NCBI GenBank assembly: GCA_036186865.1 | Contig: AP025040.1 | Coordinates: forward strand, 16,077,008 to 16,141,007 | Reading direction: 5' to 3' | From: Eustoma russellianum | Lineage: Eukaryota; Streptophyta; Magnoliopsida; Gentianales; Gentianaceae | Length of the DNA stretch: 64,000 bases | Shown here: piece by piece, positions 46,650 to 57,076 of the stretch | How positions within the stretch are numbered: position 1 is the stretch's first letter | Layout of the letters: every line of letters begins with the position of its first letter | The notes under the pieces: model-generated | Databases searched by the model: none | What the model was told of the DNA's origin: nothing | The model's input: the letters and a program-made list of their open reading frames with translations, nothing else | Position numbers and translations under genes: made by a program

Positions 46650-48523
46650 AAAGTTTCGTCCCCGAAACTTGCTGTACCTTACTCAAAGAGATGGGGGTAG
46701 CGGTCGTGCATTTGCTCCTCTAGTTCCCATGTCGCTTCATTCTCTCGGTGGTTGCTCTATTGGACTTTGACATAGGGAATAATTCTCCTTCTGAGTTCTT
46801 GGTCCTTGTGATCTAGGATTCGTATCGGAATCTCTTCATAAGAACATCAGGCCTGATCTTAAGCGGTTGCGCATCTAGAATGTGACTAGGGTCAGGGACA
46901 TACTTTCTCAACTGGGAGACGTGGAAACATTGTGCACTTGAGCCAACATCGGAGGTAATGCCAACTTGTATGCTAAATCTCCAACCTTTTCGAGTATCTC
47001 GTATGGTCCAATATAACGTGGCTTTAGCTTCCCTTTTACTCCAAACCGTGTCACACCCTTCATGGGGGACACTTTAAGATAAACTTTTTCTCCTTCCGCA
47101 AATTCCAAAGGTCGTCTCTTCGTGTCGGCCCAACTCTTGCTTCTATCTTGAGCCGTCTTAAGACGTTCACGAATCAGTTTCACCTTTTCCCTAGTTTGCT
47201 CAATGATCTCGGGGGCCGTCAACCTACGTTCACCAATCTCGTCCCAGTGAACAGGTGACCTACACTTGCGTCCATATAAGGCCTCGAATGGTGCCATGCC
47301 TATGGCATTGTGATGACTGTTGTTGTAAGAGAACTCTATCAATTTAAGCATGCTGTCCCAATTCCCCTTGAAATCCAATGCGCACGCCCTTAACATGTCC
47401 TCTAGGGTCTGAATGGTCCTCTCAGATTGACCATCAGTCTGAGGGTGAAAAGCAGTAATCAGTCGCAACTCAGTCCCCATCTTCTTCTGACACGCTGCCC
47501 AGAACTGAGACGTAAACTTTGTATCACGATCGGATACTATGCTGACTGGAACTCCATGGAGGCAAACAATGTTGTCAATGTACATGGTTACCAACCTCTC
47601 CATAGTAAGTCCGGTGGGAATAGGCAAGAAATGAGCGGACTTAGTCAATCGATCCACGATTACCCGTATCACATCATTTCCATTTCTTGTTTTCGGGAGT
47701 CCAACCACAAAGTCCATTGTTACATGCTCCCACTTCCATTCGGGTATCTCTAGTGGTCGCATTAGTCCACCTGGTCTTTGATGTTCTGCCTTAACTTGCT
47801 GGCAAACAAGGCATCTTTCCACAAACTCGGCAATGTTCCTCTTCATGCCATTCCACCAATAGTGTCTCTTCAGATCATTGTACATTTTCGTAGCACCAGG
47901 GTGAATAGACAGTCTCGAATTATGTGCCTCCTTCAACAACTCCCTCCTAAGTTCCTCAACATCCGGTACGCACAACCTTCCTTGGTACCACATACTGCCA
48001 TCTTCATGAACTTGAAATCCATCCACTTGGCTGGTTAGCATTCTATCTCGCGTCTCTCTAATTGCTGCATCGTTCTTCTGGGCTTCCTTAATCTGGTCTA
48101 CCAAGGTTGGAGTGATAATTAGCGTGGCCAGAATATCTGCGGTAGAATCCACAAGGTCCAAAATAAATTCTGCCATTTCCTTTTCTAGAGTAGCCTGTCG
48201 TGCATGGCTTGATTTCCTACTTAAGGCATCAGCTACTCGATTGGCCTTCCCTGGATGATAGCTGATGGTCAAGTCGTAATCTTTCAATAGCTCCAACCAT
48301 CTCCTTTGGCGCATGTTCAGCTCCTTTTGCGTGAACAGATACTTAAGGCTTTTATGATCGGTGAACACCTCGCATTTCACTCCATATAGATAGTGGCACC
48401 AGATTTTCAGTGCGAATACCACTGCTGCCAGTTCCAGATCATGAGTCGGATAGTTCTGCTCATATGGCTTTAGCTGTCGTGAAGCATACACAATGACCTT
48501 GTCGTTTTGTATCAACACGCATC
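46650..48523 (-). pseudogene. H pol exon 4: RNase H, integrase, chromodomain
   Basis: The exon begins at 48523 with [18 protein letters not shown]; the annotated-looking Met 25 bases upstream lies in an intron. RNase H continues with [11 protein letters not shown] and [16 protein letters not shown]. Integrase has its zinc site ([31 protein letters not shown]), catalytic Asp in [10 protein letters not shown], Asp in [13 protein letters not shown] and Glu in [17 protein letters not shown]. The GPY module [20 protein letters not shown] follows. At about 46925 a one-base shift leads into [14 protein letters not shown], then IPYVKVQ-stop-SNHREN and EATWELEEQMHDRYPHLF, a chromodomain with its Trp changed to TAG. 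Chromodomains steer chromoviruses to marked heterochromatin. Apart from those two lesions the exon is open for about 540 codons. Confidence 0.93.
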
Positions 48524-48590
48524 CTGAAATATAAAAATTAGACCACATCTTTAATTGTATACAAAATTAGTTGAAATTATATACATTTAC
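48524..48590 (-). other. Intron 3 of H (67 bp, in RNase H)
   Basis: On the minus strand the exon ends GGGTTAG, followed by GTAAATGTAT...TTATATTTCAG, and the next exon starts GATGCGTG. Joining the exons gives S-K-N-G-L-G-C-V-L-I, the expected gypsy RNase H sequence with no residue gained or lost. Read through, the intron stops after five codons (GKCI-stop). It has canonical GT and AG and a T-rich 3' end. Confidence 0.85.
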
Positions 48591-49269
48591 CTAACCCGTT
48601 CTTCGAAGCGTCACTGTAAATGACAAACCCTTCTGACGCGGAGGGCTGAGCAAAAATAGGGGCTGTGGTCAGTCTCCTTTTTAGTTCAGCGAAGCTCTGT
48701 TCGCACTCGGTGGTCCATTCAAACTTCGACTTCTTCTGCGTCAATCGGCTCAGAGGCACTGCAATAGATGAGAAGCCTTCTACAAACTTCCTATAGTATC
48801 CAGCCAGACCGAGAAAACTCCTTACTTCAGTCACATTAGTGGGTCTAGGCCACTCAGTGATCGCCTCTACCTTCTTTGGATCCACGGAAATTCCTTCTTC
48901 AGAGACCACATGACCCAAAAAGGCTACGCTCTTCAACCAGAACTCACACTTACTGAACTTGGCGTACAATTTGCTTCTCCGAAGTGTCTCTAGAACCTCC
49001 CTCAAATGCTCCGCATGAGTATCTTCGTCAGGGGAGTATATAAGGATATCGTCGATAAACACAACTACGAACTTGTCTAGTTGTTTCCGAAATACTGTGT
49101 TCATTAGATCCATAAAGGCAGCTGGGGCGTTGGTTAATCCAAAAGGCATGACCAAGAATTTGTAATGGCCATAGCGTGTTCGGAAAGCGGTCTTAGCTGT
49201 ATCCCCTGATTTGATCCTCAACTGGTGATAACCGGATCGCAAATCAATTTTGGAGAATACTCTAGCTCC
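48591..49269 (-). CDS. H pol exon 3: reverse transcriptase core and RNase H start
   Basis: It opens [19 protein letters not shown] (first catalytic Asp in KIDL). It continues with [20 protein letters not shown], the active site [31 protein letters not shown] and [12 protein letters not shown], and ends in RNase H with [14 protein letters not shown] (catalytic Asp). No stop is seen. It is bounded by introns on both sides. Confidence 0.93.
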
Positions 49270-49346
49270 CTGGAAGAAATTTCGTTAGTGGTGAAATTTT
49301 ATCAAGTAATCGAAAAGTTCAAATTATAGTTCTAACTTATCATTAC
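49270..49346 (-). other. Intron 2 of H (77 bp, in reverse transcriptase)
   Basis: The minus strand reads CAACTACGG then GTAATGATAAG...CCACTAACGAAATTTCTTCCAG and GGAGCTAGAG. Splicing joins D-Q-L-R to G-A-R-V-F-S-K-I-D exactly as in other gypsy RTs. A CACTAAC branch-point-like site lies 15-20 bases before the AG, with a T/C-rich tract. Read-through stops after five codons (VMIS-stop). Confidence 0.87.
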
Positions 49347-50188
49347 CCGTAGTTGATCAAAGAGATCCTCAATTCTAGGTAATGGATACTTGTTCTTGAT
49401 GGTGATCTTGTTGAGTTCCCGGTAGTCTATACAAAACCTCATGCTCCCATCCTTCTTTTTCACAAACAGGACTGGAGCACCCCAGGGTGATACACTGGGT
49501 CGAATAAACTTACAGTCCAGCAGTTCTTGTAACTGCTCCTTCAACTCCTTGAGCTCTGCTGGAGCCATGCGGTAGGGTGCCATGGATATAGGTTCAGTAC
49601 CAGGTATGAGATTAATCTCGAACTCTACCTCTCTTTCCGGTGGTAGTCCAGGTAACTCCTCGGGGAAGACATCTGTAAATTCCTTTACTACAGGGATTTG
49701 GTCAATCTGCGGAACCCCCTGTTCAGCACCCATTGAGAAGACCAAGAATCCTTCTCTTCCTTTCTTTAGTGCTCGAAAGGCCTGAGCCGCAGTCAAATAA
49801 AGCTTCTGGGGTGCCTTCTTAGATTTAGGGTTCCCTTGAAAAATAGTTTCCCCCAGTTCATGTTGCTTCATGTTGACTTGAAGTCGCCGGCAATCAATGT
49901 TTGCATGATACCTTGCTAAGAAGTCCATGCCTAAAATAACGTCGAAATCGTACATTTGAATCGGTATCAAGGTCGCAGAGAACTGCAGACCGTTAATCTC
50001 CAATCTACATTCCTTGTAACGGTGATGTGACATGAGTATTTGGCCGCCAGCGGCTTGTACGCGATAGAGAGTCTCAAGCCATTCGGGGAGAACATTCAAC
50101 TTCTTGGCAAACCTCTTTGCCACAAACGAGTGACTCGCCCCACTATCGAACAGAACATTGGTTGGCACTTTGTTAATTAAAATTACAC
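49347..50188 (-). CDS. H pol exon 2: protease and RT N-terminus
   Basis: The exon starts [20 protein letters not shown], with the protease active site D-S-G in the usual 'VLFDSGATHSF' setting. The linker follows with [39 protein letters not shown], the RT opening [20 protein letters not shown] and [20 protein letters not shown], ending in DQLR. The whole exon is open. A Met inside (50195 region) is intronic and not the real start. Confidence 0.93.
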
Positions 50189-50278
50189 CTATCACATTTC
50201 AAGGTTTAGCACGCCACATACCGTGACAACATATTAAGTTTAATTCAACTACGAAATTAAATACATAAATAAATGTAC
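50189..50278 (-). other. Intron 1 of H (90 bp, at the gag-protease junction)
   Basis: The minus strand reads GACGTGGTGACGG then GTACATTTATTTATG...CTTGAAATGTGATAG and GTGTAATT. Joined, the exons give D-V-V-T-G-V-I-L-I-N, matching the strongly conserved 'DVVTG' before gypsy protease. Read-through ends in-frame at a TGA inside the intron (WRAKP-stop). Its 3' tract is less T-rich than in introns 2 and 3, so this is the weakest of the three. Confidence 0.78.
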
Positions 50279-51466
50279 CCGTCACCACGTCGCCCGACTC
50301 CTCGACTTCTGCATCCGTCATTGCATGTACTCGAGCATTGGTCCGACCTCGTCCCCCTTACTGCGCTTGGGTCTGCGGATTTACCTGAGCAGGTGCAGTG
50401 CATTCTTGAGATATATGTCCCGGCTTCTCACAATTGTAATACACCCGCTGGGCTTTCCAACATTGTCCTGGGTGAGAGCGTCCGCACAGTGTGCACTGAG
50501 AAGTAGGTGCCACAGCTCTCACTGGCTGTGCATCAGTCGGTGCCGGTCCTTCAATCATTGGGGCCTGACTCCCTGCACTCTGCTGTCGCTCTGGTCGGAA
50601 AGGTTGCCTGGACTGAGGGCGTCGGGCACCTTCAGCCATCTCCCCGATCTGCCCGCATGCAAATCCTCACGGGGTCTCTTAAGTCTATCCAATGCAGCAG
50701 CCCTGTCCAAATTCCTCTCAACCCGTCTGCACACCTCTAGTAGCCCCTCAAATGTCGTGGGCTCTGCACACACAATAGCCTGCTGGATGCGGAAACTCAA
50801 ACCGGTATGAAACTTTAGCATCTTGGCCTCCTCATTGTCCATGATACATGACATGTACTGGCCCAACTCGTGAAACTTCTCCGAATACTGATCAATTGAC
50901 ATGGACCCTTGTGTCAGCATCTGGAATTCTGCCATCCTCCTCTGTATAGCACTACCCGGAACGTAGTGATTCCTATACTCCTCCACAAACTGCTCCCAAG
51001 TCACTGGTGGAGTCAGTCTACGCTTCACCCCATTCCACCATCTTTCTGCTTCCCCTTCCAGAAATGGGGTCGTGGTTTCTACTTTCAGATTTGCGGGCAT
51101 CTGAATGAGCCTTATCTGTTTAGTCACATTTTTGAGCTAAATCTCGGCTTCCTCAGGCCGAGTGGTACCCCTGAACATCGGTATTCGGGAGTTCTGCATC
51201 TCTCTGTAATAGAACCTCAAGCCTTGCTGTGGTGGGGGTGGTGGCGGTGGTTGTTGTTGCTGCTGAGTGTGTTGGAGTATCTGGGCAATCTGTGCCTGTT
51301 GCTGGGCCATCTGAGTATATTGTTGCGCCATTTGAGTCTGCTGATGGGCTATTAAGGCCGTCAGATTGGCCAGGGTATCCGCAAGGTTTTGGGGAATCGC
51401 CCCTTGCCCCTGACGTTCGTCTCCGTCATTTCCACCACTTCCTGATGGTTCACGTCGTGGAGGCAT
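50279..51466 (-). pseudogene. Gag of element H with proline/glutamine tract and zinc knuckle
   Basis: The start at 51466 (MPPRREPSGSGG) follows the PBS leader. Residues ~40-85 are glutamine-rich with a polyproline run, and then comes FYYREMQNSRIPMFRG. A TAG at ~51137 replaces the Trp of 'AE-WL'. The gag domain follows: TPFLEGEAERWWNGVKRRL, TWEQFVEEYRNHYVPGSA and EGLLEVCRRVERNL (51127-50600). A frameshift near 50645 leads to CTLCGRSHPGQCW and the zinc knuckle, where the first Cys is Tyr and the following Gly is Glu (YYNCEKPGHISQEC). A TAA follows (QAQ-stop) before the exon end DVVTG. Gag would package RNA. Confidence 0.85.
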
Positions 51467-51715
51467 TGTCTGTGGACGATTTAAAACACGTTAGCCAAAA
51501 TTGACTTAAGAGTTTTGTAGAAAGGTGCAAGAGTGGAGGGCAATAAGGGGTAACCTATCCTGTATACTTACTAACAGCACTCACCGTCCAAAACCCCAGT
51601 CATAGCTTATGTCTACTTCGTTTTATTCAAGTTAAGAAAATCATTTGAAAACAGATCATCACTTATCCTAGGAGTGGTTAACTAGCTTTCACGTTCCCGA
51701 GGCGTATATGAAGCC

Positions 51716-51732
51716 TGGGCTCTGATACCACC
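51716..51732 (-). other. Primer binding site of element H
   Basis: The minus strand reads GGTGGTATCAGAGCCCAGG right after the LTR end CGCTACA. TGGTATCAGAGC is the complement of the initiator tRNA-Met 3' end, used by most plant copia and many chromovirus elements. Confidence 0.9.
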
Positions 51733-53549
51733 TGTAGCGCCCCGCTCCCGAGCTCCATCCTCGGTAACGGTGCACCCGCCGTATCTCACTCAGGAGAATA
51801 CAAAGCGTCACATCAACCTGTACACGTCAGTGCTGACATAGAAAAGTTTTCCTTTTCTTTCTGCGGAAACGATAAATCACATCAAAAAGTTTGAATTTAA
51901 CGAACTTCAAGAAAATAACGACATTATTTCTAGGCTGACCAGGCCTTACAAGTCAAGGTCAAATATCGGAAGTTTAAAAGCATGAAGCTGTTTTCAAAGT
52001 AAAGCTGAAAATTAAACTGTCTGTGTCACCCCATGGCACCACAAAAAAACCCGACTCCATCCTTGCTACACGCACTTCTACGAGTCACTCAGCCCATTCC
52101 ACGGTGTCGGACCCGTCCTCAACGTAGATATAATCATTCTCCGTCTCGGCTACATATGGAATAGTAGGGGTGAGTGATGGTAATCACCCAGTAGGTGCCT
52201 CTCAAAACAATATAAAACTTACATACCCAAACTGATACCAGCACATGGCACATAACACAGCATGATATGACTTATACGAAAGATAAACAATCCACGGAAG
52301 ATGCATGCGCAAGTACGTGATGCATGCTCAAATAACGTGGCACGCGCAAAGAGAATCATGTCACACAGTATGTCCTTAGACCTATATGCAATGCATGCTC
52401 CCGGGTCCTAAATCCAGCGTATTGGTCTCTAGCCACCACTCGGCGTTTCGACACCTACGCCCTATAGACGCAGTATATCTCATGACCCCGGTGCCCTATA
52501 GACACGGTAAGTCATTCCGATACCCACGCCCTATAGACGCAGTATACCTCATGCGAACCCCGGCATCATGGTCACTAGCCACCACTTACCCTTTGGACAC
52601 CCACACCCTGTAAACGCAGTATGTCTCATGACCCCGGTGCCCTATAGACATGGTAAGTCATCCCGGTACCCACGCCCTATAGACGCAGTATACCTCATGC
52701 AAATGCACGTGCCATGAATACAAGAGAAAGGGAAAAAAAACGGTTGGATGTCATCCCCTGACGTCGATCGATCGACGTCCAACTGAGACACATCGAACCC
52801 TCACTCAGTTGACGTCGATCGATCGATGTACTCCTGAGGTACATCGAACCCTCACCTTCTGGACGTCGATCGATCGACGTCTATCTGAGGCACATCGAAC
52901 CCTCAGCCACTGGACATCGATCGATCGATGTCCCCGTAATTCAGAATTCCCCATTCTGAATTTCCTGCAATCCATTCAACAATCACATTCAACCATTCTA
53001 CCCCTTCCCTTACACCCAAAATCAATATCCCATCACCACAAAGAAGAAACACATCAACAAGATCACGTTGACATCAAGAAACACATAACGGAAAATAGAC
53101 ACGTTGGAGCACATCATCAAGATCACGATTATACAATAGTTAAACAACAAAAACACGTAAAAATACCATTTTGCCTATGCAAATCTTCATACCGTTTTGA
53201 GGGAATAAATAGTATGCACCTACCTCGATTCCTAGCGAGAGTGATTGATTTACGAGAGTGTGATGACGTTGGCGGTGTGATCTTCCTTCTCTTGAACCTT
53301 GGATCAAAGATCCTTCTTTTCCCTTTTTCTCTTGGCCGAAAATTGAGTGGGAGAGAGAGAGGGAGGAGTGGCTGCCGTGTGAAAAGAAAGGAGGGGAAGA
53401 TTAGGGTTAAGTCAACTAAGGAGGAGGGATTATAGGGGGGAAGTTAAGAGGTTAATAAATTGATTAAGATAGAATTTGTAAATTTTAAACATTTTATTTC
53501 TTTCTTATTTATCTTTATCCCCTCTTTTTTTTTATACCCGGTTATAACA
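51733..53549 (-). mobile_element. 5' LTR of element H (1,817 bp)
   Basis: It matches the left LTR along its entire length, with single-base changes such as TCGGTAAC versus TCGGTAAT and a shorter GA run near 53350. It is followed by CCCAT (53550-53554). It includes the second palindrome array with the same 51-base step (52761, 52812, 52863, 52914). Confidence 0.95.
52761..52931. repeat. Four-unit 51-bp palindrome array in H 5' LTR
   Basis: Same array as 45841-46011. The third unit here is the perfect palindrome (GACGTCGATCGATCGACGTC), where the other LTR has AAATCG, so at least one LTR has changed since insertion. Confidence 0.95.
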
Positions 53550-54070
53550 CCCATGGAGTACCAACTCCTTACAAACGATTCCATGTTTTACTTATGGTTT
53601 CGGCCTAATAATATCTAACTCCATTATTTCAAAGCATCCATATTATATAAGAAGGATTAAACGAATTCTTAGGTCTCATTTGAGTATCAACAGATAGTAT
53701 CTCGCATATTAAAAACCTACTTTCATATACACAAATCTATACTTTATCCGATGAAATGTGTGTAATATTCAAGTTACATATAAGTCTATTTTAAATATGA
53801 CAGCTGATAGGGTCTAATACAAACACTGTAATGATATGGAAGTGGTAAATAAGGATTACGAGCGATAGTCCCAGTGGTAACCCATAAATTAGTTATGTGC
53901 GAGTGAAAAATTTATCTGTGTATGAATTGCATTCAGTAAGGCATATAAGCATCAATCGAATCAATTAGGAATAATAAATTATAGTAATGCTTATACCTGA
54001 ATTTCCCTTATTCATTTTTCGACCTAAAAAGCTTTAATCAATTAATAATCATTAATTCCAATCAATCAAC
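53550..54070. other. Unassigned flank of H
   Basis: No ORF or element is recognised. It begins with the H target duplication and ends with TCAAC (54066-54070), the target duplication of the next solo LTR. Confidence 0.4.
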
Positions 54071-54786
54071 TGTTAGGAAAATATGGCAACAAGCAAGAAG
54101 ATGTAAACGAATAGAAGCCGAGACGAGTCCTTAGATGACTCTGTCCTTAAAGCAATTTAGTCTCTACCAACGAGCAAGGTAGACAACAAGTCTAATGCTT
54201 CCCAAGATATAACGGCTGTCTTCTTGTCCTTTGCTCTAGGAGAAGAAGAATGAACTTGATGTAGAAGAGAAGATAAAGTAGAATAGCAAGAGATGAAGAA
54301 TGCTGAGAATTCTTAGTTTTTGCAAGATTGTCAAGTATATCTTTGAAGATACCAAGATCTACTATATATAGATCTTGGGGTGTGTTTAAAACCCTTTTGA
54401 AACATGTCTCAGCCTTTTCTTAACCTCCAATGGCAGTTGTTTACCGTTCATAGGTGAAAGGAGATGATTCTTGGACCAAAAGTTGCAACCCAAAGTGAAA
54501 GTTTCTGTCCGTTGGCACGTCGATCGATCACATCGATCGATCGACGTCACTTCGATCGATCGATGTGATCGATCGAAGTCGGACAGAGAGCCTCCTTAAG
54601 CCTCAGATCAACGTGGATCGATCACATCGATCGATCGACGTACGTGGATCGATCGAAGTGAGAGATCTACGTCAAACTGAGGTTTTCCAGCTTTGCAACA
54701 CTTCATACCAATCTCCCAAACAACCTCATACACGTTCTATATAAGTTTGGAGCACACGGAAAGGTACTTTGATGTACTTTCCAACA
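54071..54786 (-). mobile_element. Solo LTR of the D family (716 bp)
   Basis: Plus-strand ends are TGTTAGGAAAATATGG and GTACTTTCCAACA. The reverse complement matches the 3' LTR of element D (19048-19892) from the start (GTACCTTTCCGTGTGCTCC, CTTATATAGAA) to the end. TCAAC flanks it at 54066-54070 and 54787-54791, a perfect 5-bp target duplication. It contains the palindrome array at 54517-54671. No internal sequence remains. Confidence 0.92.
54517..54671. repeat. CGATCGATCG palindrome array in solo LTR
   Basis: Runs such as CACGTCGATCGATCACATCG, ATCGATCGATCGACGTCAC, CTTCGATCGATCGATGTG and CATCGATCGATCGACGTACG follow each other, with some CGs changed. It corresponds to 19150-19453 in the D LTR. 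Confidence 0.85.
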
Positions 54787-55707
54787 TCAACCACCAATAG
54801 TTTGAGCAATTTCTAGCAGCATATAGTTAACTAGTCACTTTCGAGATAATCCACACTAATCTTTAAATGAAATCGGTAAATAACCATCCAAGGGTTATCT
54901 GATGAAACCCTAAAAAATAAGATTTATCTAAAATTTGGAAAGTTCACTTAACCCAGCTTTAGCAACGTCTAACGCACATTTTAGCACTTCAAAAAAAATT
55001 CTAAAATGACTTCAAAACATAATAAACAAATTATACAACATTTGCAAGACAAACAAGCCGACAAACAAACAAGCTGACAATAAGGCCATGTAAGACACCA
55101 CAGACGTGATTCCTTCCTATCCATCGTGTTACACATCCTCTTTATGCAATTTAGCTCCTTTGACCTCATCATTCCCTTCCCACTTGAAAGGATTCAACCT
55201 TGACTCAAAACCTGTACTAAGTGGAGAAGAGAATTTAGCCTCATACATGCTTGTAACATAAAAACAAAATATACAACTAATATGGACAAACATGATAGGT
55301 TACTCTCACCCCACTTGGATCATATATCAATATGATTGAACACATGTAAGGTAAGGGTGGAAAGAAACTTGAACTTAATGAAGATACTCTCCTTGAGCTG
55401 CAAGCTTCTCGTGAACTTGTATTGCCTCTTTTTAACATGTTTTGGATGCATTATAATCTGCATCACATCGTTTGTATACATAAAATATGGCAGCACATTG
55501 AATAAAAATAAACTCATCATCTGGCCAAATTTTAGCAAGTGTGAATCATGTTTCCATGTTAAACAAATGCTTACCAAATTATTCTCTTTAGAAGGAAAAG
55601 TGTGAGTACTAGAGAAATTACAACTTTGACTACAACAACTACAACTTTTAACACATACAACATGTACACGGCCAATAACAAACTCATGACAAAAAGACTT
55701 ATACATG
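54787..55707. other. Unassigned sequence between solo LTR and element C
   Basis: A minus-strand frame of 128 codons (55706-55320) is open but has no recognisable domain, and its composition is not gene-like. The phrase GFESRLNPFKWEGNDEV on the minus strand near 55160-55210 may be a transposon remnant. No host gene was recognised. Confidence 0.35.
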
Positions 55708-55915
55708 TGTTAGATTATAAAATGTTTTGATGATATAAAAAGATGTTTTTAAAATAACTAAGATGGAATTTCACACCTTAAGATTGAAGCAAATTGAAAA
55801 CAACATATGCGAGACGTAAATCTCTCATGGATCGGTTGAAGTATATATCAGCCCCTCATGAGGCACATGGCTCGTTTCGTGTGAAGCTTGGAAAATGTTT
55901 GAGCTCTCAGATCCA

Positions 55916-56116
55916 CGTCATACTCTCAGCCAAGTGACGTGAATCGATCAACGTATAACTGAGAGACGTCGATCTCTCAGCTTAAAGTATGTCGATCGAT
56001 CGACATACATCTGAGAGACATCGATCTCTCAGCCTAGAGACGTCGATCGATCGACGTCATTCTGAGAGACGTCGATCTCTCAGCTCTGGCACGTAGATCG
56101 ATCGACGTCTCTAGGA
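55916..56116. repeat. CGATCGATCG palindrome array in C LTR
   Basis: Units TATGTCGATCGATCGACATA, GACGTCGATCGATCGACGTC and ACGTAGATCGATCGACGTCT alternate with CTGAGAGACGTCGATCTCTCAG, which is itself an inverted repeat around GACGTCGATC. Spacing is about 55-60 bases. The layout is the same as in the D and H LTRs. Confidence 0.9.
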
Positions 56117-56378
56117 TTCAAAAATTTTCAAACGTTGGAACAAAATCCAAGGGAGATCTATGATATTTTCTCTCTCCAATCTTGCTCAAATTTCTTGTGG
56201 ACTTTAACCCAACATACTACATGCTTCCTTGACTATTTTAACCATGTCTAAGATTCTCTAGGGTGGCTATTCAAGATCAAATCATTCCATAGGGTGGCTA
56301 AAGACTATTTGGACACTATCTTGACATTTTTGAAGATGAAGACTTGGTGGAGAGCCTCAAAAACGTGGTCAACTTTAT

Positions 56379-56388
56379 CTATAAATAG
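56379..56388 (+). promoter_or_regulatory. TATA box of the C LTR
   Basis: CTATAAATAG in the LTR, about 630 bases before its end, with a pyrimidine-rich sequence downstream. It is the best promoter candidate of this element. Confidence 0.6.
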
Positions 56389-57015
56389 AAGAGGCTTGGA
56401 TGAAGCAGTTAGACACTTTCAACATCATCTAGCTTCATTTTCCATTGTTGTATAGTTTTCTCATACTTGCAAATTTTCTTAAAGCTTGTTTAGCTTTTCT
56501 TTGTTCTTCATTGTTGTATATTGAGAGAAAGTGAGTCAAGCACAAGAGGAACCATAAATATTTGATCTCTTGCTTGTGCTTAGACTTGTGAGAAAGTGTG
56601 AACCTTACTATATTTCTTCAACCCACTGTGAGAAGTTCTTGACAGAACTTTTGTTGAAGTTGTGAGGAAGCAAGAAGTTGTTCTTGCTAAGAGCTGTAGT
56701 TGCTGTAGTTGCACAAGTGTTGTTGTTGTTGCTTACACTAAAGTGTTAGTGTAAGTGTTGCTGTGGTTGTTCTTATTGTTCATAATAAGAAGAGTAGTTG
56801 TTGAAAATCCACTTTGGAAACAAAATGGTAGTGGAGTAGAATTCATTTACGATTCGAACCACTCTATATCCGGTGTACTCATTCACTACTTCTCATCTCC
56901 CATTCTTGCTCTGATTTTGAATATCTTTTTGAGTTGAGCAAACGAGAAAATTCCACAAAAGAGCCAAACACTCTATTCACCCCCCCCCCTCTAGAGTGTA
57001 TTTCGAACCTAACAA

Positions 57016-57029
57016 TTGGTATCAGAGCC
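57016..57029 (+). other. Primer binding site of element C
   Basis: TTGGTATCAGAGCC two bases after the LTR end, complementary to the 3' end of initiator tRNA-Met. Confidence 0.92.
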
Positions 57030-57076
57030 TAACCTTGATTGCTTGGCCTATCTTTGCAAGTACAAGGTTAAAGATC

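Larger units (their letters stand above)
44813..53549 (-). mobile_element. Complete Ty3/gypsy chromovirus 'H' (8.7 kb) with introns in pol
   Basis: Both LTRs (44813-46632, 51733-53549) have TGTAGCG...TAACA ends, and CCCAT flanks the element at 44808-44812 and 53550-53554. Element sense is minus: 5' LTR at right, PBS, gag, protease, RT, RNase H, integrase, chromodomain, PPT, 3' LTR. By eye the LTRs differ at about 27 positions in ~1.8 kb, so it is the youngest datable insertion here. The coding frame is interrupted by three GT-AG introns and by a few nonsense or frameshift changes. It looks Tekay/Del-like by architecture; the clade was not tested. Confidence 0.95.
55708..57014 (+). mobile_element. 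5' LTR of element C (1,307 bp)
   Basis: It starts TGTTAGATTATA and ends TTTCGAACCTAACA, followed at once by the primer site. A promoter-like CTATAAATAG lies at 56379-56388. The palindrome array (55916-56116) lies about 260-460 bases upstream of it, in the presumed U3. A C run (56979-56990) marks the LTR end region. Confidence 0.9.

Noticed and set aside
46908..48548. Taking the Met at 48548 as the start of an H RNase H-integrase protein
   Set aside because: The first nine residues are intron 3 sequence; the conserved RNase H reading begins at the exon boundary 48523.
50325..50810. A 161-codon plus-strand ORF
   Set aside because: It is antisense to the H gag, whose zinc-knuckle and gag-domain motifs are on the minus strand.
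55320..55706. A 128-codon minus-strand ORF as a possible host gene
   Set aside because: No domain, no signal or codon bias is evident, and it abuts the C LTR. Nothing supports it beyond its length.
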